This document shows positions 11,929-23,849 of a stretch of 64,000 nucleotides of DNA, in pieces. Origin of the DNA: Blumeriella jaapii (taxonomy: Eukaryota; Ascomycota; Leotiomycetes; Helotiales; Drepanopezizaceae); assembly GCA_009599575.1 (NCBI GenBank), contig VWND01000067.1, positions 1,116,001 through 1,180,000 of the forward strand. The letters are read 5' to 3'. The notes below the pieces were generated by a model, which saw only the letters and a list, made by a program, of their open reading frames with translations, was not told the origin of the DNA and made no database searches. Position 1 is the first letter of the stretch, and every line of letters begins with the position of its first letter. The translations under genes and the position numbers were made by a program.

Positions 11929-13152
11929 ATGGATTTAAGACTTATTATTTTAATTAAAAATATCGATATAATCTTTTTTATATTTAAAAAAGGTCGTCCG
12001 CGTGATTTTACGCGACCAGTTGGCCTAGTTTTTCGGACTTTTAGTTTTCGGCGCTTGCGTAATCGAAGTTTTGCGAAGTTTATTTTGCGCAATCAGTCGG
12101 CTTTTTCGGCTAATTCGTTTTTTTTTGATTTTTTCGAAAAAAGCGACTTTTTCGATGTTTCGTTTTTAAACGGTTTTTTCGAAGATTTATATTTGCTTAG
12201 CTTCGAAAATGCCGATATAGCGCCTGGAAATAAAAAAAACGCTGTTGGCGGTAAAAAAGCTATTAGCGGTGGTTTCGGTTCTAATAGTATTTCCGAAAAA
12301 AAAAGGCAAAATACTAGCGCTTTTGGAAAAAAAGCGGCCGGAAATTACTAAAGCGAAAGAATTAAAAATAGAAATAACGACGATAATCGTTTTTTAAAAC
12401 GCGCTCGCATTAGGGCCAAAAAGCCTGCTATTTCTGGGCTTTTTAATTTTACTTTTTGTATGATTTATATTGCTCGCGAAGCAATTGAAAATCTAAATTA
12501 CGACTGCTTATCGAATTTGGCTAAAGCTCGTTGCTATCGGTGTTACGCAATTAACACGTCGTATATTCCGGCCGACGCGAACGTTTTGGCTGCGTGGTTT
12601 TCCGTTTTTAAAATTCGGATTAATAAAATTATTAAAGCGGTCAGTTTTATCGAAAAATTTTATCGTTTTTGCTAATCGATTTTTTAAATATAACGGTTAT
12701 TTTTTATTTTACGGTTAAAGCGGCTTTAAAAATGCAAAAAAATAAGTTTTTAAATCGATCGTAATTCAAAAGCAAAACTAATAAATACAAAGCGTATTAT
12801 TAACGCGAAGCTCGCTGCGATTCGTAAGGTTTTTTAGCTTTTTGTTTTTCGAATAAAGATTTTTACGCCTGTTTTACGTGCTAGCGAAATAAAACTTGGC
12901 TACGACTTATTAAAAAATACTTTCGTTTTTAAAAATTCAAAAAAAAATCTCGCGGCGACTTTTTTGCTAAACGTTTTTGGTTTTTAGCCTGGTAAAGCTT
13001 CGCAAAAGAAAGAAAATGCTTCGGCTGTATAGCCGGCGGCAGCTGTTTCTGAAGGGTTTATCGGAAAGTTTATTCCAGGCCTGATTGTCGCGGAGCGTCG
13101 AGCGCGGATTGTTATTTTGGCGGATTATATTTTTAATTTTTTGCAAAGCTAA
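11929..13152 (+). pseudogene. Antisense accessory ORF of the copia element, decayed
   Basis: One frame stays readable for about 408 codons on the strand opposite to gag-pol, between the pol end and the LTR. It is broken by about nine TAA/TAG codons (first at 12349, then 12673, 12685, 12691, and others to 13030) but shows no frameshift, consistent with RIP of a once-open gene. The N-terminal part is basic with a KKGRPRD stretch resembling an AT-hook. Around 12480-12600 the frame reads AREAIENLNYDCLSNLAKAR followed by C-x2-C, which may be a degenerate zinc-binding module. The C-terminal part (VAERRARIVILADYIFNFLQS) is helical and Leu/Ile-rich. The function is not recognised; it may be a captured gene or an element-encoded accessory protein. 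Confidence 0.55.
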
Positions 13153-13199
13153 GCGGTTTGGTTTTGAATTTTTGAATTTGCGAAAAGTTCGGATTTCCT

Positions 13200-14690
13200 T
13201 TGATTAAAAAATGTTTTTGCTATATTTTAAGTTTTAATAAAAGTTTGTTTAAATAAATATACGTTTATAAAATGCAAGCTTTTTAGCTCGATTAATCGAG
13301 CTTTTCGATAAAGCTTCGAGAATTTCGTAAATTAAAAAATTTAACGAAACTTTCGTGCTTTTATCGGATTAGATTTTTAATAAAACCGTTTGCGTATATT
13401 TTATTTATTAAAAAATATATAATTTTAAATTTTTTATTTTAATATTTCTGGCGAATTTATATATTATTTATATCGACGTGGCGGAGCTTCGTAAAAATTC
13501 TTTTTTTGTTTTTTACGATTAGTCTGATCGTTTGTTAATTATCGCAATATACGTTTTATTTAGAAATAATATCGAATCGAAGCTTTTTGAAAAAACGTTG
13601 AAATATTATTATCTTTTTTACGGTCGCTATATAAGCAAGTAGTTCCGCTTTAGTAAAAAAAATAGTAATTATGTTTTATGGTATAGCCTTTTATAAAATA
13701 ATATTTTCGAAAAAAAAAAAGATATATTTCTGAAAGAATTTCCGAATTTTTGGGTCGTCGGCAAAAAAAGCGTCGGTAGAAATTATTAATTGGTTTTTCC
13801 GCTTTTTCCGACTGTAAACGATTTTTAAAAATTTCGTTTTATAAAAATATCGAAGCGTTTAATTGGCTGCTTCGAAATATTAGAAATTTGGGTTGGTAAA
13901 AAGGTAAAAAAGCTGAAAGGCTGCGAAAGCTACGTCGGGTCGAAGCATGATAACCGTGTATAAAATTAAACCGACCTTTTTTTAATACTTTTTGATTTGC
14001 GAAAGCGTAGCTACGCTTAGGTTTTAACAAATTCGCAAATTAAAAAAAGCGTATTTAAAAAACGCTTTTTGTATATATTAAACTTCGTAGCGATTTTTTC
14101 GATATACGAATCGTAAAGCAGAAAGACTTTTTTTTTTTGTTTGTTTCGTAAAATACGAACTTCGAAAAAATAGTTTAGATTTTTTATATTTATAAGTTCG
14201 TAAGCTTTTTTCAGACCGAAAATAATTTCGTCGGCTTTTGACGAATAAAAGGCGTGATATAAAATTTAAATATCGTCGACGTAAAACGCTACGTATACGC
14301 TTCGTATTTCGTTAGCGAATATATAAAGCTTTTCGTTTATTGGTTCGAGCTTCAGCTTTTTTAAAATGTTAGCGAATTCGCCGTATTATAAGGCTAAAAA
14401 GTTTTTCAACTTATATAAAGCTCGGTCTAGCTATATTATTATATTTGATTATTTAAATCCATCAGGCAAATAGCACGTAACTGGCTTATTTTTAAAGTTT
14501 CGTTTTGTATTAACGAAAGTATTAATCATATCGAATTGCTTGATTTTCAGGTCGAAATAAGCCGTCAGCGTTATAACCGTTCGGAAAAAACGGACTGCGA
14601 ATATAGCTGCGTATATAAAAAAAATTAAAACTTTGTTTTGTAGGTTTTTTTTTACGATTAATTTCGATTTGCACCGTTGCAATTCGCTTA
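13200..14690 (-). pseudogene. Copia reverse transcriptase and RNase H, decayed
   Basis: Reverse-strand frames hold copia-type signatures. At 14449-14682 the translation contains TLTAYFDLKIKQFDMINTFV and ends CYLPDGFK, the finger region of copia reverse transcriptase. The catalytic block reads VAFYVDDI, with YVDD at 14272-14283. RNase H appears near 13621-13672 as IITIFFTKAELLAYIAT, matching the T-x-A-E-L-L-A signature of copia RNase H. Scattered stops prevent expression. The order along the reverse strand, integrase then reverse transcriptase then RNase H, is diagnostic of copia rather than gypsy. Confidence 0.85.
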
Positions 14691-15299
14691 AGTTATTTGT
14701 TTTGTATATAAAAACTTATTTAAATAGAATAGATTTTATAATTTTATTTTTTTTAATAATCCTTTAGCATTTTCTGGTTTTTAAGTTTTTAATTTCGGTT
14801 TTTGCTTTTTTTCTGAATTGTTTTTTTATTTAGTGGTTTTTCAATTCGTTTTAGTTTTTTAAAGCCTTCGGAAAATTATTCCGATATTGTTTTTGATCGA
14901 AAAATTAAATATTTTTTACCGATTTTTTTTTTATCGAAGCCGCCATTATTACGTGGATAGCCTGAAGATTTTTTTTATTTATTTGAATCGGCTCGTTTAT
15001 TCAAAACGTGTAAACGAATTCGTCGATTTGTTATTTGATAAATAAAGCTATTAATTAAAAGATTTCGCATACCGTGGCGTATATTTCCGGTTTATCCGGC
15101 CAATGTAAAATAAAATTTGTACGATTTCGTTTAGCAGTTTTTAAAATCAGCTGCTTTTTATCGTTTATCGGAAACTTCGATTTGTTTTTTTTACTTTTTC
15201 TGAATAATGCTTTTTTTTTAATAATCAGCTTTGAAAAAGCTTTTAAAAGCAAACGTTTAAATAGCTGTTTTATTTTAAATCGATTTGACGCTTAATTTG

Positions 15300-17500
15300 C
15301 CGGGCGATGGTTTTTAATTATAATTTAAAAAATTAAATTGCGCGCTTTTTCGTATAAAACCATTTTTATGCCCGCGCCGGAAAATCTTTTGAAGTTTTGC
15401 TTTGCTTTATCCTGTTTTGCAATAATAAGCTTTGCTAATTTATTACTTTTTTTTAAACTTTTATAATTTTCTGACGCTTTTATCGCGTCGGTTAAAATGT
15501 TTCGGATATGCTTTGCATATTTCCGATTAATAATTAATTTTGAAAATTAAAACTGGTCGGTAATAGCTTTATCGAAAAAGCTTTTATAAAAAACTATTAT
15601 TTCCGAATTTTAAACGTTTAAATCGACCGTAAAAAAAAGCTCGATCGCTTCGATTTTTATTAAATCTTTTACTTCCGAGAATTTGGCTTTTTTTAGAATA
15701 TTTAAATCTATTAATATTAAAATTTTTTTTTTTTCTACCGTAAGCTTTAGAAATTTATTAAAAAGGCCTGAAATAGATTTTGGTTCTGATAGCGGCTCCG
15801 GTGGAAAAAAACTTTTATTTTTTTTTGTAAAATCTGGAAATTATTCGTTTTATAATAATAGCTTTTTTTTTGTATTATTCCTTTTTTAACACACCGAGTT
15901 TTGCTAATCTGCGCCGCTACTAAAACCGCCCGCTAATATCTGATATTCAGCGTTTTAAGCTTTTTCGTTTTTCGCGTTTTCGATAAATTCCACGGTTTTT
16001 TAAAGCTTTAGTTTAGTTATAGGATTTGGACTTTTAGCTTTCGAAAAGTAAAACTTAGATTCGTTAAATACTACGTTTCGGCTCGTAATTATACGTATTA
16101 GCTAAAGTATTTAAATTTTGTAAATGTTAAAAGCGTTATATTTAATTAAATATCCGATATATTTTTTCGGGAAAATCTTAAATTTTTTTTTATGTTTTAT
16201 AGCCTTCCGATTTTTTATTATTAAATACGCACGAGCTTCGTACGCATAAACTTTGCTTCAATTTGGTTTAAAATCGGCCGTACGCGCTTTTATAATAGCA
16301 GAGTCGTAGTATTTGAAATATTGCCTAAATTAATTATATAAAATTTTATTTGGAAATTTAAATTGTTTTTTCGCAAGCGGCGATATATTATACAAATGCG
16401 CTGCTGCTTTTATCGTTTCGAGCCAAAAAAAGATTAAAAGTCCCGTTTTAATTTTTATTTTTATCGAACGCTTAATTATTTTTCTTTTTGTTCGTTCGAT
16501 CGAGCCGTTTAATTAATACACGTAAAATAAAATTAATTCCAAATCGATACTTTCGCGCTTCGCTTATTTTTAATATTTCGAAATAATGTTTTTTTGTTTT
16601 GAAATTATCGACGATTCGTTATTTTATCGAATTTTGCAAATTGAAAAATTGTATTAGCGTTTTATTTATACGTCGAACGTTTGAAAACGGTTCAAAACGA
16701 TTTTTATACTTTTCGTTTTAGTAGCGAAAGCTTAAATCTTTTTATTATATTCGTTTTTTATTAAAAATATTTACGTCGAGCCGTTATAAGCTTTTCTACG
16801 ACTTTTGGAATAATCGTAAAAGTTCTAGCCGATGCGAAAAAAAAGCTTAAAAAATTTGTTTTTTAATATTGCTTTTGAAATCATCTGCTCCGAATGCGTA
16901 ACAGCATACTTTTCGCATTTTATTTTAATTAAGCCTTTGATTTTTATTTTACGAATATTTTCGACCAGCTTTTCGAACGCGTTTTTATTTAAATAGCCCG
17001 AACGAAAATGTTATAAGCGCGCATCGTTATTCCGATCGTACGTAAACACGCTGCTTTTTTTGAATTTATAACGCGTACGACGTTTCGGAATTATATAAAT
17101 TATTAGGCCGAGCGAATTACGTTTCAAAAAGTTCAAATTATTACGTGGGAAATACGAACAAAAAAAGCAATTAATTTTGATATATTTAAATATATAAAAA
17201 TCGGCGATCGTTTAATATTAACGTTTTAAAATAAAATTTTTAAAGTTTTCAGAACGAAAAGTATTATTTGACCCTTAGAACCAGTAATCTTTTTTAGCCA
17301 AAAAACTAACGGAAATAATATTAATAATAAAATTTAAAACGAACGCTACGTTATTAAAAATTATATTTCAAAGCTTTTTATTTTTTTTGCGAAAGGTTTT
17401 TTTTATTAAACGATTTTCTTTTCCGACGATTAAAAAATTTTATATGCTTGTATAAACGCTGTTGATAAAATTATTAATCTTTTTGTAAGATTCTTCGATA
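15300..17500 (-). pseudogene. Copia integrase, decayed
   Basis: On the reverse strand at about 16300-16520 the frame reads NGSIERTKRKIIKR and then FFWLETIKAAAHLYNIS, the C-terminal part of the copia integrase core, in which the glutamate of the DDE triad sits in the NG-x-x-E-R-T motif. The upstream part of the core and the zinc-binding domain should lie between 16520 and 17500 but are too mutated for a confident call. Downstream, 15300-16200 would hold the linker to reverse transcriptase. Confidence 0.75.
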
Positions 17501-19313
17501 AAAAGATTTTTGTCGTTTATTAAATAAGTTTCAAAATAATTATTAAAAAAAGTGCTTTTGTCCAAAAAGTGACATTAACTAAGCTTTAAAACCAAAACGT
17601 TGATTCCGAAATGCTTTTTAATCGTATTAAAATAAAAAAAACAGAAAGTTGCGGTAGAAGACTTTTTTTGATCGTTTTTAAAAATTAATTTTGAAGTTTG
17701 TTTTGGCTTAGTTGTTAGGATTCTAAGGATTTTGTTAATTGCGACTATTTAAATACTTTTTTTATTTAAAGTTTTTAAGGCTTTTTTGTAATTGAAAAAC
17801 AGCTTTTTTCGCATTTCAGCGATTTTCTGCCTGTTTAAAAAATTGAAAAAAGTCTTTTTTTTACGACGATTATTTATTGCGTATAAAAGCTTTTTACAAT
17901 CGGTTGAGAAATAAAAATAGCGCTTTTTAAAAATGTCGTATAAACAGTTATATTTTTTTTTTTTTTTTTTTTTTGCTTTTTCCTTTTTTTTTTTACGATT
18001 TTTCGAAGTATCGTTGTTTTTAAAATCGAAAAGAAAAATGGCGAAAATTCCGACTTTTCGGCCTGAATTATCGAATCCTCGGTTGTTTTTAAAAAAAAAA
18101 ATTATAAAACTTAATTCGATTGAAATTTTTTTTATAAAAAAGCCAGCAAATTCGTTTTTTAAATACTTAGTCTTTTTGCCGTTCGTTTATTATAGATTAA
18201 TATATGCGGCGATTGCGTCGAAAAAATCGGTGGCAGCGTAGCGGCTATTTATATTAAAAATCTTATATTCGACAGCTGCTTTATAAGCGATCTATTATTT
18301 TTTATTTATTCGGTTATATTTATTTTTTCGTTATACGCTTTGCGAAAAGTGTTTTTGTAATTAGATTTGACGAAGCTAATTACGGAAAAGTATGCAGAAG
18401 CAATATTTTTTTTCAGAATACGAACGAATGCTTAGAATGATTTCTGTTTTTTTTTGTAATATAAATTTTTGATTTTACGCATACTTTTATTTATTAAAAA
18501 ATCTTTTTGCAAATCAGTATGGAAAATGGCGTACGCTTTTTTATTATTAATAGCGTTAATTTCCGATTAAGCAATTATAAAATTTATCAAACTAATTTTT
18601 ATAATTGAAAAAACTTAATCGAGCAATTTCTAATAGGCAGTAACGTATTCCTGCCATTTTTTAAGCTTTTTTAAATAGTTTTTCGAAAGATAATCGATTT
18701 TATTTTTTAAATCGTCGAAAATCAGATTAGCTGGTCGAGGTTTGTCGGAAGGGTTATTAATCGTAACGGCGGCTTTTTTTGCTTCGATTATATTATTATA
18801 TTCGGCGCATTTTCGATTGTAATTTGCTTAACGCTTTTTGTTTTTTTAATCGATAAATTAATAAAAAGATTGTTTTTGTGATCGTTTATTAATAAAAAAG
18901 CGAAGTGGAAGGTCAGGATCGGTATAATCGAAAAAAAGAATTTCTGATCGGTGAAATTTATACGCTTTTAATTAGAAAATTTACGATTTTGAGTCGTGAA
19001 AAAAAACCTTTTTTTTCGTAAGGGCCGATATATTGTTTTCGTTGTGAAAAGTCGATTAATTAAATTAAAAAAAATAGAAAAATAAAAATGAAGTTTGTAA
19101 ATTAAAAAAATCGAAAAATTAATGCTTTCCGCATTTTTAATAGCTTTTTATCGATTCGTAGCTTTTTGCTAAATAAAGAAAACTTTGCAAAATATAATCT
19201 TTTACGAATATTTTTTGACAATTCGAATAAATTGACCGGTAAAAGCTTTTAACGAGTCTTCTAGCGTATGCATTGCAGAAAAAAGCTTATTAATTAATTC
19301 CGAGGTTTATAAT
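17500..19313 (-). pseudogene. Copia gag and protease region, unrecognisable
   Basis: By position this is the 5' internal part of the reverse-strand copia element, where gag and protease belong. I see no readable zinc knuckle or protease motif. Forward frames here, such as the Phe-rich one at 17933-18241, are T-run translations and not genes. Confidence 0.45.
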
Positions 19314-19615
19314 TGTTATGCATAGCCGAATAGTCGGTAGAAACTTTTACCGAAGGCTGGAACGGATGAATTGTATGCAGTAAAATATTACTTATATTAT
19401 TCTAAGTCTGACTGGCGAGCTTTCCGCAGAAGACGAAAGGTTCGGGCTCGCTTAGTCAGTCGCTCGGAAAAACTAGTTTCCGAAGAGGCTCGTTATTACG
19501 TGACTACGAGCCTTTCCGAGCTCCAGGAACATCTAACTACTGAAAGCGTACAGGAAGAATAAATCTGGAACAAAAGAAATAAAAGATAATAAAGGAATGT
19601 AAATATAGCGCAACA
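19314..19615 (-). repeat. Copia LTR (5' LTR in element sense)
   Basis: A 302-bp repeat of 11411-11710. This copy keeps more C and G, including CGTACAGGAAGAATAAATC where the other LTR has CGTATAGAAAATGAATTTA. The unequal mutation load between two LTRs that were identical at insertion shows local RIP rather than age. Confidence 0.9.
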
Positions 19616-20590
19616 ACCACCATTACCACTACCATCACTACTACCACCATTTCGTCGCTATCACTATTACTACCACCATTTCGCTGCCACCATCTCGTCG
19701 CCACTATCTCGTCGCCACCACCATCACTATTATTACTATCATTACCACTACCACTATTATCATTACCATTATTACTACTATTACTTCGCTGCTATTATTA
19801 TTATTTCGCTAATACTATTTTGCTAGAAAAAACAACGAAAAGCCGAACAGCCGAACAGCCGAATAGCCGAACAGCCGAATAAGCTGAATAATTACAATAG
19901 TGGCAGGAAGGTGATGGTGATAATAGTGGTGGTGGTAGTGGTAGTGGTAGTGATAGTGGTGGTGGTGGTGGCGACGAAGTGGTGGCAGCGAGGTGATGGC
20001 AGCGAGATGGTGGCAGCAAAATGATAATAATAATAATAATAATAATAATGGTGATAATGGTAATAGTGGTAGTGGTGGTAGTGGTAGTAGTGGTGGTAAT
20101 AATGGTAGTGGTGGTAGTGGTGATAATGGTGGTAATAGTAGTAATAGTAATGGTGGTAGTAGTAATAATAGTGGTGATAATGGTAGCGACGAGGTGGTGG
20201 GAGCGAAGTGGTGGCAGCGAGATGATGGCAGCAAGGTGGTGGCAGCGAGGTGGTGGCAGCGAGGTAATGGCAGCGAGGTAATGGCAGCGAGGTAGTGGCA
20301 GCGAGGTGGTGGCAGCGAGGTGGTGGCAGCGAGGTGGTGGCAGCGAAAAGTGGTGGCAGCGAGGTGGTGGCAGCGAAGTGGTAGCAGCGAGGTGGTTGCA
20401 GCGAGGTGGTGGCAGCGAGGTGGTGGCAGCGAGGTGGTGGCAGCGAGGTGGTGGCAGCAAAATGATGATAATAATAATAATAATAATGGTGATAATGGTA
20501 ATAGTGGTAGTGGTGGCAGCGAGGTGGTGGCAGCGAGGCGAGGTGGTGGCAGCGAGCGTGGTGGTGGCAGCGAGGTGGTAGCAGCGAAAA
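19616..20590. repeat. FB2 remainder of arm one, spacer and arm two
   Basis: Arm one ends near 19795. The spacer holds TTTTGCTAG and five GCCGAACA/GCCGAATA units (19840-19880). From 19906 the arm reverses polarity: GGTGGTGGCAGCGA units predominate at 20200-20460 with GGT/AGT/AAT triplets between. The block 20300-20460 has one of the cleanest runs of 14-bp units in the window. Confidence 0.85.
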
Positions 20591-20689
20591 TATCATTAAA
20601 TGTAGTATTAAATAAACGTAGTTTAAAATCAGATTTTTAATTTAAATTCGAAAGGTTTGGTATATATTAAATATCGATTTAATTTAGTT

Positions 20690-21005
20690 GTATAGATTTG
20701 ATTCGGTGTTAACACCGAGTATAATCGGAATTAATACCGATTATAATCGGTAATACCGATTATATTCGGTGTTAAATCGTTACATCGATGTAAAAGTAAA
20801 CCGCGCCACTTCGGTATTGACACCGATTAGCAACCGATTATACCCGGTTTTAAAACCGATTATACACCGATTATAACCGAATTAAAACCGGTTATAATCG
20901 GTATATAATCGATTATAATCGGTGTATAATCGGTTTTAAAACCGATTATAATCGGTGTATACCCGGTTTTGCAACCGGGTATAATCGGTTGTGATCCGAC
21001 CCTAG
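20690..21005. repeat. FB2 palindrome array
   Basis: Tandem palindromes related to ACCGATTATAATCGGT and CCGGTTTTAAAACCG, with the conserved AAACCGCGCCACTTCGGT island near 20797-20815. The array ends in CGGTTGTGATCCGACCC, whose complement resembles the left-end GGGATTACAACCG. Confidence 0.85.
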
Positions 21006-21018
21006 ATAAGCCGTACGG

Positions 21019-23510
21019 TATTTTACGATTTTATTTAAATATTTTCTGTATAGCTTATATAAATAATATTTTAATTTATTCAAACGATTTTCAAAAATAT
21101 AAAAAACACGTTAATTTCGTTTTTCAAATTTTTTCTGACGCTGGCCTGCAATTAAATATAAAAAAATACGAGTTCGAAATTCAAAAAGTCGTTTATTTTA
21201 GAATAATTATTTTTATTACTAAAATTAAAATAGATTTTAAAAAGCTCGAAGCGATTACGGGCTGAAATCTTTTTTTTAACGTTAAAAACGTATAAGCGTT
21301 TTTAAATTTTGCGAACTTTTATCGACGATTTATTAAAGATTTTTTTAGAATCGTTATTTCTTTGATAAATTTAACGAAGAAAAATACTAAATAGAATTTT
21401 AACGACGATTATATAAAAGCTTTCGAATTTCTTAAATCAATTTTTACGATTGCATTTATATTATTTTATTTTAATTTTAACAAAAAGATATTCGTTAAAA
21501 CTAACGGTTTTAATTACGTTTTTTCAGAAATTCTTTTTTAAAAAAACGATGCAAAAGTATTTTATCTAATCGCTTTTATATCGAAAAAATTCGATTTTGC
21601 CGAATATAATTACGAAATTTATAATAAAAAATTTTTCGCTATTATACGTTGCTTCGAAAATTAGCGAACCGAATTACAAAAAGCTGCCTATCCAATTCGA
21701 ATATTTACTAACCACCGAAACTTAAAATATTTTATAACGATTAAACAATTTAATAAGCGTTAAATACGCTAAAGCGAGTTTTTAGCTGGTTTTAATTTTA
21801 TAATCGCATTTAAATTTGGAAAACAAAATAGCAAATTTGACTTTTTAATCCGACGCTTTCAAAATCTTTTTCAGAACTTTTCAAACGAAAAAATTCAGTT
21901 TCAAAACCAAATTCTTTTTAAAAAACAGTATCTGACCGAAGTTTTAACCGTTTCTCCGGTTTCGCTAAAATAACCCGAAGCAGACGACGAAAAGCTTTTA
22001 CGACTTTTAAATAAATATTATTTTATTAATAAGCTATAAATCGCTATTAAAAAAGAAATGCTTAAATTAAAAAATATTTCGAAATCCAAAACGTTATAAT
22101 TTTTTAAATACGCTATACGCAATAACAAATTGTATTTTCGAAACCGATTTTACGTTTTCGATATACCGAATTTAAACGTTTTTATTCGTATTTGGCTTTT
22201 ACAAATAGCTTATAATTTAATAAAAACAAGCCATTTTAGCAAAAACAAACTTTACGAACTTATTAATAAAAATTATTATTAGCTATTGGTTTTTGAAAAT
22301 TGCAAAAGATTTATTCGCAATTGCAACGGCTGCTTTCGCAATACAAGTACTAATCAACGTTATTAAAAACTTTTTAAATCTTTATTTATTTTTTTACGTC
22401 GTTAAAGCTATATATTAATCGATTTTATAAGCTTTTTTCCAGTAAAAAAACATAAAAGTCGAAACAATCTGATTATAATAATAATTTGTCGTTTTATTAA
22501 AAAACGATATTATACAGCCTGTTATACAATTATAAAAGCGACAGATTTAGCCAAATTGTTTTGCAGAAATATTTAGCGTTTATATAATTTTCCCGATTTT
22601 ATAATTTTAAACCTAAGTTTTTTGTTTGTTTCATAGTTTTAAAAAGCTATTAATTATCGTTTCGGAATTAATATTACGTTATTTATCAGCTTTTATTCCG
22701 AAACAAACGGCCAAATCGAAAACGCGAACGCTTATTTACTTTTTTACTTGAAATAATTCGTCGAATACGCTTAAAAAGATTGGAAAAACTGGCTTTTTTT
22801 AGCTGAATTCGCAGCGAATAACGCTGTAAACGCTTTCACCGGAGTTTCTTTTTTTTACGCTAATAAAAGCTTTTATTTCCGAATAAGCTTTTTTTTATTT
22901 AAGCTTATTCTAGATTTTATTTTACGCATTTTGCGAATAACAAATACGAAAAGAAACGATTTCGCTAATAAAATAAAAAAATTAGAATTATTTTTACGTA
23001 CAAATCTGATTTTAGCGTTGGCCGACCAAAACACTATTTTAATTAACAACGCCAATCAGCTTTTGCGTATAAAATAAAAAATAACGTATTTTTTAATAAA
23101 CGCAATATAATTTTTATTAAACTAATTAAAAAATTAAATAACAAATTCTACGATTTTTATAAAATCGCCGAAATTCTAGGCTTTTATAATTACAAGCTGA
23201 AATTACTTTTCGAATAAAAATTATTACATTTTGTTTTTTATACTAATTTGCTTAAATTTGCTTACAACGATCTTTTCCCAAAATAAAAAAACCTTTTTTT
23301 TCCATTTGTTTTTATCGACGCAAACGGAAGCTTGCTATAAGTTATAAACGCTATTTTCGATTCTAAACGAAATCCCAACTTTTTTTATTTAATACAATAG
23401 CATGGCTACAACGCCGAAGACCAGTTTTAAAAACCATTAAAAAACGTTGTTAACGCATACAATTTTATAATAAAATTCGCTATCCGTTTTTTTTAGAAAT
23501 TTTATTCGAT
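21019..23510 (+). pseudogene. Gypsy B reverse transcriptase, RNase H and integrase, decayed
   Basis: The reverse transcriptase catalytic block reads AYINNILIYS, with YINN at 21056-21067 in place of the usual Y-x-D-D; both aspartates are asparagine, a G-to-A change. AITG then [10 protein letters not shown] follow, typical of the region before RNase H. RNase H shows FAEYNYEIYNKKFFAII at about 21597-21647. The integrase zinc-binding motif is partly visible at 22255-22370 (NCKRFIRNCNGC). The catalytic-glutamate block reads SETNGQIENANAY at about 22695-22733, followed by WLFLAEFAANNAVNAFTGVSF at 22790-22850, close to the family consensus. Isolated TAA/TAG codons break it. Confidence 0.88.
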
Positions 23511-23849
23511 TAAATCAAAATTGGCTAAAGCCAGAATTGCTAACAAAAAACATATTAAATCGATAAATAATAAAAAAAAGCTTTTATTACCGAAAAAAGT
23601 TTTTACAACTATTATCAAATACAAAACGATTATTATTAATTTCTTTTCTATTGCAAAAACATCAGTTGTTTTGCTTCCGAAACTAAAAAAGCTTGCTTTT
23701 TTTTCTTTTTCTATTATTTCAGCCGAACCTCGCATTTGTTTACAAACACGCTTTGCGAACGAAGCTCGATTTATAAAAATAAATTCCGACGACGAAGAAA
23801 TTAAAAAAAAATGAAAAAAAAAAAACCATATATAAAAAAATAAAATATT

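Larger units (their letters stand above)
11411..19615 (-). mobile_element. Copia element, complete with two LTRs and 5-bp target duplication
   Basis: An 8205-bp Ty1/copia retrotransposon inserted in arm one of FB2. LTRs of 300 and 302 bp lie at 11411-11710 and 19314-19615 and both start TGTT(G/A)TGCATAGCC. The flanking five bases are ACCAC on both sides (11406-11410 and 19616-19620), an exact target duplication. Integrase, reverse transcriptase and RNase H motifs all read on the reverse strand, so its 5' LTR is the right-hand one. In addition, the region between the end of pol and the left LTR carries a long frame on the opposite strand (11929-13152). The internal region is heavily mutated with stops throughout. 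Confidence 0.9.
10527..21018 (+). mobile_element. FB2: foldback-like element, interrupted by copia
   Basis: The copy starts CTTAGGGGCGCCTGTGG after TA (10525-10526) and ends AAGCCGTACGG before TA (21019-21020). Without the copia insertion and its duplication it is about 2.28 kb. Left end 10527-10775; arm one 10776-11410 continuing at 19616-19795; spacer 19796-19905; arm two 19906-20590; right end 20591-21018. Both arms retain GC-rich units, so it is one of the less mutated copies. The left flank is LINE1 but the right flank is gypsy B, so the two flanks were never one target site; see the finding on FB2 and FB3. No transposase frame. Confidence 0.85.

Noticed and set aside
17933..18241. Phe-rich forward frame with apparent membrane segments
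   Set aside because: It lies antisense to the copia 5' internal region and reads through T runs; no other support.
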